DNA of 20,512 bases from Desulfobulbus sp. GTDB taxonomy: Bacteria; Desulfobacterota; Desulfobulbia; Desulfobulbales; Desulfobulbaceae. Below the pieces are notes generated by a model. The model ran no database searches. It was not told where the DNA came from and saw nothing but the letters and a program-made list of their open reading frames with translations. The translations under genes were made by a program, and so were the position numbers. This document shows positions 1-8,772 of the stretch, piece after piece. The DNA is taken from the NCBI GenBank assembly GCA_028684915.1, contig JAQUEZ010000098.1, positions 1 to 20,512 on the forward strand. Reading direction: 5' to 3'. Every line of letters begins with the position of its first letter. Positions within the stretch are counted from its first letter, which is position 1.

Positions 1-197
1 GCATAATTCAGGTATACATAATACCCTTGAACTTCTTTATTGATTTCGTAGGCTAGGCGTTTAATCCCCCAGTGATCAAGGCAAATAACCCCACCTTCAT
101 CATTGGTGATAACCGCATTGGTACGGTCAATAATTTCGTTGAACTGGTCCTCGCCTAAATTTGGGCGAAGGATATACGTGGTCTCGTAGTGGCGCAT
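1..197 (-). CDS. rpsF: Ribosomal protein S6 (5' part only)
   Basis: This is the first 65 codons of a minus-strand gene that runs off the left edge. The protein starts MRHYETTYILRPNLGED, continues through VITNDEGGVICLDHWGIKRLAYEI, and reaches GYYVYLNY at the edge. These are the N-terminal beta strand (YE-x-x-YIL-P) and the WG-x-KRLAY-I segment of bacterial S6, a 30S protein that binds 16S rRNA together with S18. The ATG is preceded by a strong Shine-Dalgarno sequence (GAGGAGG, 202-208). The gene has its own promoter about 80 bases upstream, so it need not depend on mazG transcription. S6 genes usually head an operon with rpsR and rplI, which would lie outside the window. The family assignment is confident although the gene is cut. 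Confidence 0.93.
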   Translation of the reverse strand, partial: MRHYETTYILRPNLGEDQFNEIIDRTNAVITNDEGGVICLDHWGIKRLAYEINKEVQGYYVYLNY

Positions 198-201
198 GAT
201 T

Positions 202-260
202 CCTCCTCATGGTCGTGGTGGCCCTCGCTTCAATCCTAACGGTGAGAGCGAGAAGGTTAA
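202..260 (-). promoter_or_regulatory. Probable S6:S18 leader hairpin in the rpsF 5' UTR
   Basis: In the rpsF transcript, CUCGCU (252-247) can pair with AGCGAG (229-224), with two further G-U pairs outside. The 17-base interior contains CACCG (244-240). The hairpin lies between the promoter and the Shine-Dalgarno sequence. rpsF leaders in many bacteria carry a hairpin with an exposed CCG that binds the S6:S18 complex and represses translation. Position and the CACCG fit that element. The assignment is by recall of the motif, not by a covariance search. Confidence 0.5.
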
Positions 261-273
261 AGTTGAACTTTTC

Positions 274-303
274 TTATTAGTGGAAAAAGCGAGGTAAAGT
301 CAA
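274..303 (-). promoter_or_regulatory. Sigma-70 type promoter of rpsF
   Basis: On the minus strand TTGACT (303-298) is followed after 18 bases by TAATAA (279-274). Five of six bases match the -35 consensus, and the -10 is close to consensus. Transcription would start near 267, giving a leader of about 70 bases that includes the CACCG hairpin. Confidence 0.65.
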
Positions 304-314
304 GAAAAAAGGTG

Positions 315-737
315 TCAGCCTTGGAGAGTAGAGGGCCCTTTTTCTTTTTCTTGCTCTTTGATGCGATTCCATTGATCACGCAATGATTGTTCGTCGGTAA
401 CTTTGAGCCCGGCAAACACGTGGGGATGGCGGCGTATCATCTTAGCGATGATTTCGCTGAAAACTGTTGAAGCAGTGAATTGACCCCGGTCTTCAAAAAT
501 TGAGATCAAAAATGAAAGGATAAACAAAACATCGCCAATTTCTTCACATATAGCTTTTTCGTCTTTATGATCAATGGCCTCTATGAGTTCCTGGCATTCC
601 TCATGCAGATATTTTTTTAGCGAATCAGGGGTTTGCTTTCTATCCCAGGGACATCCATCTTTACCCCGCAAAGTGCCAACAATCTTGTGCAGCCGGGAAA
701 AGGGCACTTCCTCTTGATCAGGCGGTGAAATCTCCAT
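315..737 (-). CDS. mazG: MazG-family nucleotide pyrophosphohydrolase, single domain
   Basis: 140 residues. MazG-type enzymes hydrolyse nucleoside triphosphates to the monophosphate and pyrophosphate. Visible signatures are GCPWDRKQTPDSL (28-40), which is the MazG N-terminal block, and the metal-binding EExxE (46-50) followed by ExxD (66-69). The RRHPHVF motif at about 102-108 is also typical. E. coli MazG has about 260 residues in two tandem domains; this protein has one, a common short form. Its start lies 8 bases after the stop of the upstream response regulator gene, so it is probably translated from the tail of the chemosensory transcript. No strong Shine-Dalgarno sequence precedes the ATG, which fits translational coupling. 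A house-cleaning role is likely; a link to chemotaxis is not implied by its sequence. Confidence 0.88.
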   Translation of the reverse strand: MEISPPDQEEVPFSRLHKIVGTLRGKDGCPWDRKQTPDSLKKYLHEECQELIEAIDHKDEKAICEEIGDVLFILSFLISIFEDRGQFTASTVFSEIIAKMIRRHPHVFAGLKVTDEQSLRDQWNRIKEQEKEKGPSTLQG

Positions 738-745
738 GGTGGTTC

Positions 746-1315
746 TTATCGTTGTTCAAGCAATTGAAGAGCTTTTTCAATTCGATTCAGTTCATCCTGC
801 TGGGAATCAGCAAGAATTTCATCAAGTTGATCGAGCAGTTTATGCTGGGTTGCATTTACCATCTCCAAGTTTTGAATGGTATGCGCAGCAGAATTTTCCG
901 TGACATTCATTGCCTCGCGAAGGTCACCTGCATTTTTTTCTAAGGCCTTGACTTCTGCAATCTTTTCTATGCGAAGAAACAGTTCATCAAAATTTACGGG
1001 TTTTTCGAGGTAGTCCACAGCCCCTTTTTTCATCGCCTCAACAGCTGTATTGACCGATGAGTGGGCAGTAATGACAATTACTTCGATATCAATATTTTTT
1101 TCTTTGGCGAGTTTGAGTAGCTCGATGCCACCGATATCACCGGGCATGACTAAATCTGTTATTATTACTTCAAAAGACGTGATATCAAGCAAACGTGCCG
1201 CTTCAATTCCATCAACAGCTACAGTTACTTCATACCCCTCATCGCTCAACCGCTTCTCAAAGAGCCTGCGGATTACAGGGTCATCGTCAGCAACGAGAAT
1301 AGACATACTGTTCAT
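746..1315 (-). CDS. Response regulator: receiver domain plus C-terminal coiled coil
   Basis: 189 residues. The first 120 or so form a CheY-like receiver: acidic residues D10-D12, phosphoacceptor D54 in IITDLVMPGD, T83 in VITAHS, and K105 in LEKPVN. After it comes a hydrophilic helical tail (about 118-189) with heptad-like leucine spacing and no DNA-binding, cyclase or other catalytic domain. It lies 42 bases after cheR, in the same direction. TAGACGAGGTG, a good Shine-Dalgarno sequence, lies just before the ATG. A second ATG is at codon 4. The likely role is to receive phosphate from the CheA of this cluster and pass it on by protein contact; the partner is unknown. It is longer than CheY (about 120-130 residues), so calling it cheY would overstate the evidence. 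Confidence 0.85.
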   Translation of the reverse strand: MNSMSILVADDDPVIRRLFEKRLSDEGYEVTVAVDGIEAARLLDITSFEVIITDLVMPGDIGGIELLKLAKEKNIDIEVIVITAHSSVNTAVEAMKKGAVDYLEKPVNFDELFLRIEKIAEVKALEKNAGDLREAMNVTENSAAHTIQNLEMVNATQHKLLDQLDEILADSQQDELNRIEKALQLLEQR

Positions 1316-1357
1316 AGGACACCTCGTCTAATTCAATGTGGCACTTATAAGTAAGTG

Positions 1358-2194
1358 TCATTTTAACTGATAAAATATTGAGCGCAGATGCCTTTTGGGG
1401 ATAAACCGCGGGCAAACTCCAGTCAAGGACTCTGTGCTTCCAATAATGAGATACCCGTCAGGTTCCAGAACATCAGCAATTTTATTGAATAATTTTCTCC
1501 TGTCCTCGAGAGTAAAATAGATAGCAACATTTCTACACAGTACTATGTCAAATTTCCCAATGCCCATAAACGGAGACATTAAATTGAACTTACGGAAGTT
1601 AACCATAGCCCGCAATTGATCGTTGATTTTCCAAGTTTGGCCCATTGGAGAAAAATACTTGGTCAGTTTTTCTCGGGCAAGTCCCCTTTCTATCTCAAAT
1701 TTATTATATTTCCCGCTGCTTGCTTGGGCCACAGCTGCATCGCTGATGTCCGTGCCTAATAATTTGATCGAGTATTTGGAAAGGTCACCAAGGAGTTCCT
1801 GCAAAACGATGGCTATCGAGTACAGCTCCTGACCTGTGGAAGAAGCCGCGCTCCAAATTTTCACATTTGTTTTCAGCATGGAAGACTTGGGAGCCCGAGC
1901 GTCAATCAATTCCGGGAGAATTTTGTGCTGGAGCAGTTGGAATGGCCCTGTATCGCGGAAGAAAAGGGTCTCGTTGGTCGAAATGGCATCAATAATTTTA
2001 CGCTCAATCGATTTGGTCGCATCAGCCTTGGCTTTTTTGTAAAAATCCTGGTAGCTCGAGCATCCCTGTTCCTCGGCAATTGAGTTGAGTCGAGTTTCCA
2101 GGAGATACTTCTTGCTCTCGTCAAGGTATATTCCCGAAATTTCGTGAATATACTTGGTTATGAGCTTGATCTCATCAGGGGAAATTTTTAGCAT
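1358..2194 (-). CDS. cheR: Chemoreceptor glutamate methyltransferase CheR
   Basis: 278 residues, the usual CheR length. The enzyme methylates glutamates on chemoreceptors using S-adenosylmethionine, in the cytoplasm. An all-helical N-terminal domain (1-70) is followed by TNETLFFRD (73-81). Next come the SAM-binding loop IWSAASSTGQELYSIA (113-128; the usual GEE is GQE here), GTDIS (147-151), LCRNV (219-223) and GSTESL (252-257). All are standard CheR landmarks. The gene begins 25 bases after the cheB stop. The MCP in this cluster ends in GHFKL and lacks the NWETF-type CheR-docking pentapeptide, so CheR presumably acts without C-terminal tethering. Confidence 0.95.
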   Translation of the reverse strand: MLKISPDEIKLITKYIHEISGIYLDESKKYLLETRLNSIAEEQGCSSYQDFYKKAKADATKSIERKIIDAISTNETLFFRDTGPFQLLQHKILPELIDARAPKSSMLKTNVKIWSAASSTGQELYSIAIVLQELLGDLSKYSIKLLGTDISDAAVAQASSGKYNKFEIERGLAREKLTKYFSPMGQTWKINDQLRAMVNFRKFNLMSPFMGIGKFDIVLCRNVAIYFTLEDRRKLFNKIADVLEPDGYLIIGSTESLTGVCPRFIPKRHLRSIFYQLK

Positions 2195-2219
2195 GGGGCC
2201 TGCCGTCTTAGAGATTCCG

Positions 2220-3365
2220 TTATTTTACCGATTTAATTATCTCACCGGCGATCCTATCCAGCGGCACTACCACATCGGTCAATCCGAGCTCCGCCGGAGC
2301 TTTGGGCATGCCATAAACAACACAGCTCTCTTCATTCTGTCCGATGATAAAGGCTCCTTTTTGTTTCAATATCTGCAACCCCTTGGTCCCGTCAGACCCC
2401 ATCCCAGTCATAATCACTGCGGTTGTCCGTCCGACGTAATAATCTGCAACTGAGCGAAAAAGATAGTCCGCTGATGGTTTACACGAATTTTCAGGTGGAT
2501 CATTGGTAATTTTGATCAGGCGATTGGTGCCGTCGGTTGAAGCTATTAGCTTCATCTGTTTACCACCGGGAGCTATATATGCAACATTTGCTTGAATGGG
2601 CTCCCCGTCTTGAGCCTCTTTGACCGTTAAAGAACATTTGGCATTGAGACTGTTCGCAAGTGATTTTGTAAACACCGGCGGCATATGTTGCACAATGACA
2701 ACAGGAACACCAATATCTCCCGGTAACATCGGCATCATTCGGGCCAGAGCATTTGGGCCCCCTGTGGAAATTCCGATGGCGATAATTTCAGATTTTCCTT
2801 GTCGTCTGGCGAGATGAGGCGTTGCACCCATGCTTTTTCCCACAGGCGCCTGGGGGATGGCAGAGGACCTCGTCCGTAAACCAATATTGCTACTTGAAGG
2901 TGCTCGCCCGCAGCCGGGTCGAAATCCTGGCTGCAGTGAGCCAATGGTTGTCCGTCCGGTTTGGAACGCCTTAATAAGCGGCGCCAGGAGTGATCGCAGT
3001 TGTTGCTTGCTTTCAAGAATATTTTTAGATGTTGGCTTGAGAATAAAGTCATAGGCCCCGAGTTCCAAAGCTCGCATGGTCATGTCGCCGCCTTCGCTAG
3101 TCAAGGTAGAGACCATAATAGCTGAAACTTGAGGTGCATTTTTGTGGAGATACTGCAGCACTTCAAGGCCATTCATCTCAGGCATTTCAATGTCCAAGGT
3201 CAAGAGATCAGGCTGAAGCGACTGGATTTTGGCAATAGCAATTTTGCCGTTATGCGCAACGCCGACCACTTCGACCCCGGACATTTCACCTAGAATATCA
3301 CTGACTGCCTTGCGATAGACGATGGTATCGTCGACGACAAGTACTTTGATTTTTTTACCGATCAT
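2220..3365 (-). CDS. cheB: Chemotaxis response regulator, protein-glutamate methylesterase CheB
   Basis: 381 residues. CheB removes methyl groups from chemoreceptors and deamidates glutamine sites; phosphorylation by CheA activates it. The receiver (about 5-125) has D12-D13, phosphoacceptor D58 in LTLDIEMPEMNG, and K110. A poorly conserved linker rich in Ser, Gly and Arg (about 136-190) leads to the esterase domain, with catalytic S200 (GISTGGPNAL), H227 (VQHMP) and D325 (TGMGSDG). A 143-base gap separates it from cheW upstream. I see no convincing promoter or terminator in the gap, so it is probably part of the same transcript. The Shine-Dalgarno candidate ACGAGG is rather far (about 15 bases) from the ATG. 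Confidence 0.95.
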   Translation of the reverse strand: MIGKKIKVLVVDDTIVYRKAVSDILGEMSGVEVVGVAHNGKIAIAKIQSLQPDLLTLDIEMPEMNGLEVLQYLHKNAPQVSAIMVSTLTSEGGDMTMRALELGAYDFILKPTSKNILESKQQLRSLLAPLIKAFQTGRTTIGSLQPGFRPGCGRAPSSSNIGLRTRSSAIPQAPVGKSMGATPHLARRQGKSEIIAIGISTGGPNALARMMPMLPGDIGVPVVIVQHMPPVFTKSLANSLNAKCSLTVKEAQDGEPIQANVAYIAPGGKQMKLIASTDGTNRLIKITNDPPENSCKPSADYLFRSVADYYVGRTTAVIMTGMGSDGTKGLQILKQKGAFIIGQNEESCVVYGMPKAPAELGLTDVVVPLDRIAGEIIKSVK

Positions 3366-3508
3366 GAAAAATTATTGGCCTCGTAAAAAGTAAAATCCGA
3401 GAAGTTACGTTTATACGTATGATACGAAGCTCGGAACGTCGGCCTCGAGAATATTGACGAGAACTACAAAAGTTGAGTCACCTTGATTTATATAAAGACT
3501 TGGACCAA

Positions 3509-3988
3509 TTATCGTTCAAGTCCACGGCTGATATTATCGGATTCAAGGCGAAGGACCTCTTTAATGTTGAGGATACCAATGAGTTTATTCTCTGTTTTAT
3601 ACACACCGGTAAAATAAGCGCCTTGAATTCCATTCATGTTGGCGGGTGCCGGTTCGATCTTATCGGGATCGGCCATAACCACATCACTAATTCGGCTCAC
3701 AAGTAATCCTACATGTTCACCCGGTGTATTGACGATAATGTTTCGGGATTCGTTGCTTACCTCAATGTTGCCTAATCCGAGTTTTTGGCCTAAATCGATG
3801 ATGGTTACAATCTGACCCCGCAAATTTAAGATACCCACCATATAATCGGGCGATTGCGGAACTTTGGTCATTTCCATCAGCTTGTTAATTTCTTGAACCT
3901 TAAGGATGTCCATGCCGCACAGGGCTCTACCGACATAGAAGGTTGCAAGCTCGATAATATTTTTCGTTGTTTTTTTGGTTTCTACCAT
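3509..3988 (-). CDS. cheW: Chemotaxis coupling protein CheW
   Basis: 159 residues, a single CheW domain. CheW links chemoreceptors to CheA in the membrane-associated array. The pattern FYVGRALCGMDILKVQEI, then MVGILNLRGQIVTIIDL, then LVSRISDVV and GILNIKEVL is the standard CheW beta-barrel series. AGGAGAG lies 8 bases before the ATG. It starts 49 bases after the mcp stop. It is the only separate CheW in the window, although CheA carries two CheW-like domains of its own. Confidence 0.94.
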   Translation of the reverse strand: MVETKKTTKNIIELATFYVGRALCGMDILKVQEINKLMEMTKVPQSPDYMVGILNLRGQIVTIIDLGQKLGLGNIEVSNESRNIIVNTPGEHVGLLVSRISDVVMADPDKIEPAPANMNGIQGAYFTGVYKTENKLIGILNIKEVLRLESDNISRGLER

Positions 3989-4037
3989 GATCGCTCTCCT
4001 GTATGCGATGAAGGAGATAAAGAGTTGTTTACTCGTA

Positions 4038-5756
4038 TCAAAGTTTGAAATGACCGATGAGATCTCTTAGCTGTTGTGCCATTTGTGAGAGCTCAACCGC
4101 ACTTTTCTTCACGTTAGTGCTGCCTTGGGAAATGGTATCGGCCGACTGGCTTACTTCGACGATATCCTTGGCCACATCATTGGAAACCATGGACACCTGT
4201 GCCACATTTTCGGTCACTTCCTGGATGCCAATAGAAGCCTGGTTGATGTTGGTTGCAATTTCGTTGGTAGTTGCAGATTGTTCTTCCACGGCAGTTACTA
4301 TCGAAGTGACAATGGTATTTACCTCGATAATGACCTGAGTGATTTGCTGAATCTGATGCACTGTGGCCTCGGTTGATTCCTGGATTGAACCAATTCGGTT
4401 TTTTATTTCACCAGTGGCTCCAGCTGTCTGCTTGGCCAGTTCCTTAATCTCATTGGCGACAACCGCAAAACCCTTCCCAGCTTCACCCGCCCGGGCAGCC
4501 TCAATGGTTGCATTGAGAGCCAAGAGATTGGTTTGCTCAGAAATTTCCGTTATGGCCTCGGTAACTTTACCTATCTCTACAGCCGCTCGGCCAAGTTCAT
4601 CCACACGATCCGAGGCAGACCCGGCTTCGCGAACTGCAGCCTTGGTAATTTCCTGGGCTTTTTCGGTGGAGCTCACAATTTCTCGAATAGTTGAGGTCAT
4701 TTCATCAGTTGCGGTGCTTACCAATGAAATATTGATTGCGGCTTCTTCGGAGGCAGTGGCCACGGCGGACATGTTGGCACTCATCTCCTCTGCAGATGCC
4801 GCCACGGTGAGCGTTCGACTGAAGGTATCTTCGGCGTTTTGGGTAAACTCGTCCGCCGTAGAACCCAGTTGGCCGGAAGATGAGGATAACTTGTCGCTCG
4901 CGGTCCAAATCTCTTTGATCATTTGGTTGAGTTGTGCCGTCATACCACTGAGCTTATCGACCATGTGGCCGATCTCATCTCCGGAAGTAACTTTCAATGT
5001 TCCTTTTAAATCACCGGCGGCAATTCGATCGATAAAAGCATTCACCTCACGAACGGGCCGGACGATACCCGACTGCACCAGGTAGATGCAGATAGAGGCG
5101 ACGGCAGCGAGGATACCACTCAGCGTCCAGATAACATGCCAACGTGCTGCATCCACGGCCTTGTTCGCCTCATCAAGAGAGCTGATAATTTCAAAGGCCC
5201 CATGTATTTCACCTTCACGCCAACCTTCTTTGGTGCCACCGGTTACATCTCGACTCCCCGAAGGATCGCCGTGGCAATAAAGGCATTCCTTGGTAAGACG
5301 AATAGGCCGAAAATAGCGGATCTGATTAGGTTCTATGACAATTTTCTCTTTCGCATTGCCACGGTTGAGTTCCTCGAGAACCCCCCTTTCCAGCTCTGTT
5401 GGCGTGTTTTTTGGATTTCGGGGGGCCAGTTTCGGCACCCTGAACTCGAATCCTGCTTCCTGTGCTTTGGATGCGGCCGCATCAATTGCGGTGATGACGG
5501 GAACAGCTCCCATGATGTTAGCAGCAGTGAGTTCGTTAAAGGGCCGTATCACTCCATTGGTTAGTTTTTTGGCCATCTGTTCACGTGCGGCTTCAGCCAT
5601 AAGTACAATACCAGCACTCTTGGAAATAATGGCTTCTTGGGCACCTTCGCGTATATCGTTGATTCTTTGCCAAGCAAGGACCGATCCAACAAGGGTTGGT
5701 CCTACAAGCACAAGCACGAGAATTTTCCATTTTATGCTGATTTGATTGATTCGCAT
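4038..5756 (-). CDS. Methyl-accepting chemotaxis protein with periplasmic c-type heme sensor domain
   Basis: 572 residues. TM1 is at about 11-29 and TM2 at about 208-230, enclosing a periplasmic domain of roughly 180 residues. That domain contains [19 protein letters not shown], in which C158, C161 and H162 form a CxxCH heme c attachment site. The PI-L-x-x-x-CLxCHGDP context matches the Tll0287-like (DUF3365) sensor family. A HAMP domain (about 231-283) follows, then a long coiled-coil signalling domain. Its hairpin tip [31 protein letters not shown] (404-434, written here without the flanks) is the universal MCP CheA/CheW contact. The C-terminus GHFKL has no CheR pentapeptide. The gene sits 24 bases after cheA. 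Redox or small-ligand sensing via heme is inferred from the motif; the ligand is unknown. Confidence 0.93.
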   Translation of the reverse strand: MRINQISIKWKILVLVLVGPTLVGSVLAWQRINDIREGAQEAIISKSAGIVLMAEAAREQMAKKLTNGVIRPFNELTAANIMGAVPVITAIDAAASKAQEAGFEFRVPKLAPRNPKNTPTELERGVLEELNRGNAKEKIVIEPNQIRYFRPIRLTKECLYCHGDPSGSRDVTGGTKEGWREGEIHGAFEIISSLDEANKAVDAARWHVIWTLSGILAAVASICIYLVQSGIVRPVREVNAFIDRIAAGDLKGTLKVTSGDEIGHMVDKLSGMTAQLNQMIKEIWTASDKLSSSSGQLGSTADEFTQNAEDTFSRTLTVAASAEEMSANMSAVATASEEAAINISLVSTATDEMTSTIREIVSSTEKAQEITKAAVREAGSASDRVDELGRAAVEIGKVTEAITEISEQTNLLALNATIEAARAGEAGKGFAVVANEIKELAKQTAGATGEIKNRIGSIQESTEATVHQIQQITQVIIEVNTIVTSIVTAVEEQSATTNEIATNINQASIGIQEVTENVAQVSMVSNDVAKDIVEVSQSADTISQGSTNVKKSAVELSQMAQQLRDLIGHFKL

Positions 5757-5780
5757 GTTTGTTGGGCTCTGGGGAATAAA

Positions 5781-8666
5781 TTAGGCTTGCATCGCCGCTT
5801 TGGCATAACGGTGCACACTTTCCATGAGACGTTCCTTATCGAGCTTGATGTGGTACTCATCCACGCCGACCGTCTTGCCTCGAGCAATATCCTCTTCTGC
5901 GGCTAAGGTTGTCAGGGCTATAACTGGAAGGTGCTGGAACCTTTTATCTGTCTTGATTTTTTCGGTCAGAGCGAATCCGTCCATATTGGGCATCTCGATA
6001 TCGGTGACCACCATGGTAATTTCATCGGCTTGTTCTTCAAGGATGTTCCAGGCCACAACACCATCTTCACCCTCTAGTACATTGAATCCAGCCTCTACCA
6101 TGTACCCCTTAACCTGATTACGGAAGAAATTTGAGTCTTCAACAATAAGAATAGTGGGCACGGCAATATCATCGGCAATAATTTCCGCATACGCTGCATG
6201 GTCTTCAAACCATTGCGGGTTGGAAATTTGCATAATTTCAAAGATATTCACCAGCATGGTTGTTTTACTCCCAATGATGGCAGATCCCATAATTCCCGGT
6301 TGTTTCAGGGTTACGTCATCAATATCGGTACTGATTTCAATAGCATCGATAGGACCTATTGCCAAAAGTCCAACATCCTTACCCGCTATATGAAAGACGA
6401 TAACCAGAAGGTCTTCCCGGTCATCAAGCGGCATGACAGAGGCGACTTCATCAATACTAATCAAGGGAAGGCTGCCTCCTCGATACTGCATGACTCTGCG
6501 GCCACCGATTTCCTCGATATGGTGCCGTTTGATTTTTTCTACCCGCTCGACTTGATTGAGCGGTACTCCGAACTGTTCCAAACTGGAGCTGGAAAAAGTG
6601 AGCAGCGCCTGTTTGTCGCGGGTTTTGGTGATGGCTTCTTTAGCGGCTTCGGCCAGTTCAGCCGCACGCTCAGAACCTTCAAGGGAAGTGAGCCCAGCCA
6701 TTCGGGCAATGTTCGATACATCGAGGATAAGGGCGATACGACCGTCACCCATAATCGTGGCACCGGCATACCCTTGGCATTGTTGGAGGTGTCTGCCCAG
6801 AGGTTTAATAACGATTTCTTCGGAGTCATGGAGGCGGTCAACAATCAGGCCGTACTTCATCGCACCTGTGGAGACAACGACAATGTTAAGAGCACTTGAT
6901 GCACTTTGCCGTCTTTCTCCCGATCCCCGTTCCTGCTCATTTCCAGGTTCACGTTCTTTGGATGGAACAGGCGCTTCTTCCTTGAAAAGCGGTGTAGACT
7001 TCGAACGACGATCAGCAATATTGCGCCGTCGGTCTACCATGGTTTCTTCCTGGACAGGATCATAGTAGGTCGGTTCAATTGCAAAAACTTCGGCCATGCG
7101 GATAAGCGGCAGGAGGTTGCCACGCAGGCGAACAACCTCGGCGTCGCCGACTCTTTCCACCCTTTCTTTGACCTTGGAGGCGGGAATGCGCAAAAGCTCT
7201 TCCAGATTGACCTGGGGAATGGCGTATCGTTCTCCGCCGGTCATAACGATCTGGCAGGGAATAATGGCCAGAGTCAGGGGGAGTTTAATACTGATGGTCG
7301 ATCCTTTACCAACATCTGACTCGATCTCGATGGAACCACCAAGTTGATCCAGGTTGGTTTTGACCACATCCATGCCGACGCCGCGGCCGGAAACATCGGT
7401 CACCTTTTTGGCAGTGGAAAAACCAGGAAGGAGGATCAGGTTGATTCGTTCCTTCTCCGACATGACCTTGGCTTGATCTGCGGTGATCAACCCTTTCTTG
7501 ACCGCAACCTCAGACAGAACATCGCCATCAATACCTTTGCCGTCATCGCTGATCTCAATAACGACTTGTCCGGCGGCATGATACGCTTTAAGGACAATCA
7601 GGCCTCGGCCATCTTTTCCTTTTTTGATACGCTCTTCCGGTGTCTCGACCCCGTGGTCGACAGAGTTGCGAACCAGGTGGGTCAAAGGATCATTGATCGA
7701 CTCGATAATGGTTTTATCGAGCTCGACATCCTTGCCGACTATAGTCAGATCTATCTGTTTGCCAAGTTTCTTTGAAAGGTCGCGCACGACTCGAGGAAAT
7801 TTGTTGAAAACATTGCCAATCGGTTGCATGCGGGTGAGCATGATCGCTTCCTGGAGTTCGGAAGTCACCAGATCAATGCGTTGACCGACTGCCTCAGCAT
7901 TGCGTACGTCACCTGAGGTGATAGTCTGTAACAGCTGATTTCGCGAAAGGACCAACTCGCCAGCGAGATTCATGAGCTGGTCGAGTAGACTCACGGTAAC
8001 CCTGATACTGGTGTCGGTTTTTTGCGTGATGGGGGGGGTGCTCCTGGTGCGGATGCTGCGGCTACTTTCAGGGAGGCCGATTTCCGGATGATCAGCCTCC
8101 AGATCATTGGTTGGTTCCTCTTCCTCGGCAATGATCTCTTCGGCACTTTCCTCTTCGACCATGGGAGCAGGTTCTTCAGGCAGCTCTTCAACGGTTTCCT
8201 CAACCACTTCAAGCGGTTCCTCAACCTTTGGCGCAGCTGGTTTGGCCCTCGCCGCTTTTGGGGCGGAAATCGGGGCTTCACCGTTTTCAAAAATGGCGTT
8301 TAATGCCGTGGTGTGGCCTGTAATATCAACGGTATTACTGTTGGCCACATCCTCGATAAGATGTTGCAACTCATCGGCAGCTTGTAAAAGCACGTTAATA
8401 ATATCGGGGTTGGGAACAAGTTTTTCGCTCCGGATAAGTCCTAAGACGTTTTCGGCAGCATGGGCTAAATCCTGAATTACGGTCAATCCCATAAAACCGG
8501 CACCACCTTTAATAGAGTGGGCGGCCCGAAATACTTTATTCACCAGTTCAACATCGATATCGGCGCCTCTCTCTTCAATGGCGAGGAGATCGTTTTCGAT
8601 ATCTGCCAGATGCTCAAGCGATTCTTCAATAAAACCCTGCAGTATTTCATCATCTTCGATAGACAT
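5781..8666 (-). CDS. cheA: Hybrid chemotaxis histidine kinase CheA with two CheW-like domains and a C-terminal receiver
   Basis: 961 residues. The order is: Hpt (1-110, phospho-His H50 in FRAAHSIKGGAGF); an acidic Glu/Pro linker (about 130-215) in place of a recognisable P2 domain; dimerisation helices (about 218-285); and an ATPase domain with N box HLVRNSVDHGVE (330-341), DDGKGID (374-380), GFSTAK (415-420) and GRGVGMDVV (427-435). A first CheW-like domain (about 465-655) is interrupted by a charged insert (about 537-592). A second CheW-like domain (about 685-815) precedes a receiver (about 836-955) with E843-D844, phosphoacceptor D889 in VVTDIEMPNMDG, and K941. CheA autophosphorylates under receptor control. 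GAGGGAG lies 9 bases before the ATG. It is the first gene of the cluster. The fused receiver may be a phosphate sink or an output. Confidence 0.95.
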   Translation of the reverse strand: MSIEDDEILQGFIEESLEHLADIENDLLAIEERGADIDVELVNKVFRAAHSIKGGAGFMGLTVIQDLAHAAENVLGLIRSEKLVPNPDIINVLLQAADELQHLIEDVANSNTVDITGHTTALNAIFENGEAPISAPKAARAKPAAPKVEEPLEVVEETVEELPEEPAPMVEEESAEEIIAEEEEPTNDLEADHPEIGLPESSRSIRTRSTPPITQKTDTSIRVTVSLLDQLMNLAGELVLSRNQLLQTITSGDVRNAEAVGQRIDLVTSELQEAIMLTRMQPIGNVFNKFPRVVRDLSKKLGKQIDLTIVGKDVELDKTIIESINDPLTHLVRNSVDHGVETPEERIKKGKDGRGLIVLKAYHAAGQVVIEISDDGKGIDGDVLSEVAVKKGLITADQAKVMSEKERINLILLPGFSTAKKVTDVSGRGVGMDVVKTNLDQLGGSIEIESDVGKGSTISIKLPLTLAIIPCQIVMTGGERYAIPQVNLEELLRIPASKVKERVERVGDAEVVRLRGNLLPLIRMAEVFAIEPTYYDPVQEETMVDRRRNIADRRSKSTPLFKEEAPVPSKEREPGNEQERGSGERRQSASSALNIVVVSTGAMKYGLIVDRLHDSEEIVIKPLGRHLQQCQGYAGATIMGDGRIALILDVSNIARMAGLTSLEGSERAAELAEAAKEAITKTRDKQALLTFSSSSLEQFGVPLNQVERVEKIKRHHIEEIGGRRVMQYRGGSLPLISIDEVASVMPLDDREDLLVIVFHIAGKDVGLLAIGPIDAIEISTDIDDVTLKQPGIMGSAIIGSKTTMLVNIFEIMQISNPQWFEDHAAYAEIIADDIAVPTILIVEDSNFFRNQVKGYMVEAGFNVLEGEDGVVAWNILEEQADEITMVVTDIEMPNMDGFALTEKIKTDKRFQHLPVIALTTLAAEEDIARGKTVGVDEYHIKLDKERLMESVHRYAKAAMQA

Positions 8667-8772
8667 AAACGGTTCTCCCTCAATGAGATGGTGTCGTCTT
8701 CAACCAACGAGATCGCGGTGTAGGGCTGTAAAAAACCCATAAAGCACCACATGGCTCCTCGACCTTACCAGT

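Noticed and set aside
3366..3508. Separate promoter or terminator between cheW and cheB
   Set aside because: No -35/-10 pair with proper spacing and no stem with a T tract were found; read-through is simpler.
4363..5085. 240-codon plus-strand open frame inside the mcp gene
   Set aside because: It is antisense to the well-supported chemoreceptor, with low-complexity Ser/Ala-rich translation and no recognisable domain.
6198..6899. 233-codon plus-strand open frame inside cheA
   Set aside because: It is antisense to conserved CheA domains and its translation resembles no family.
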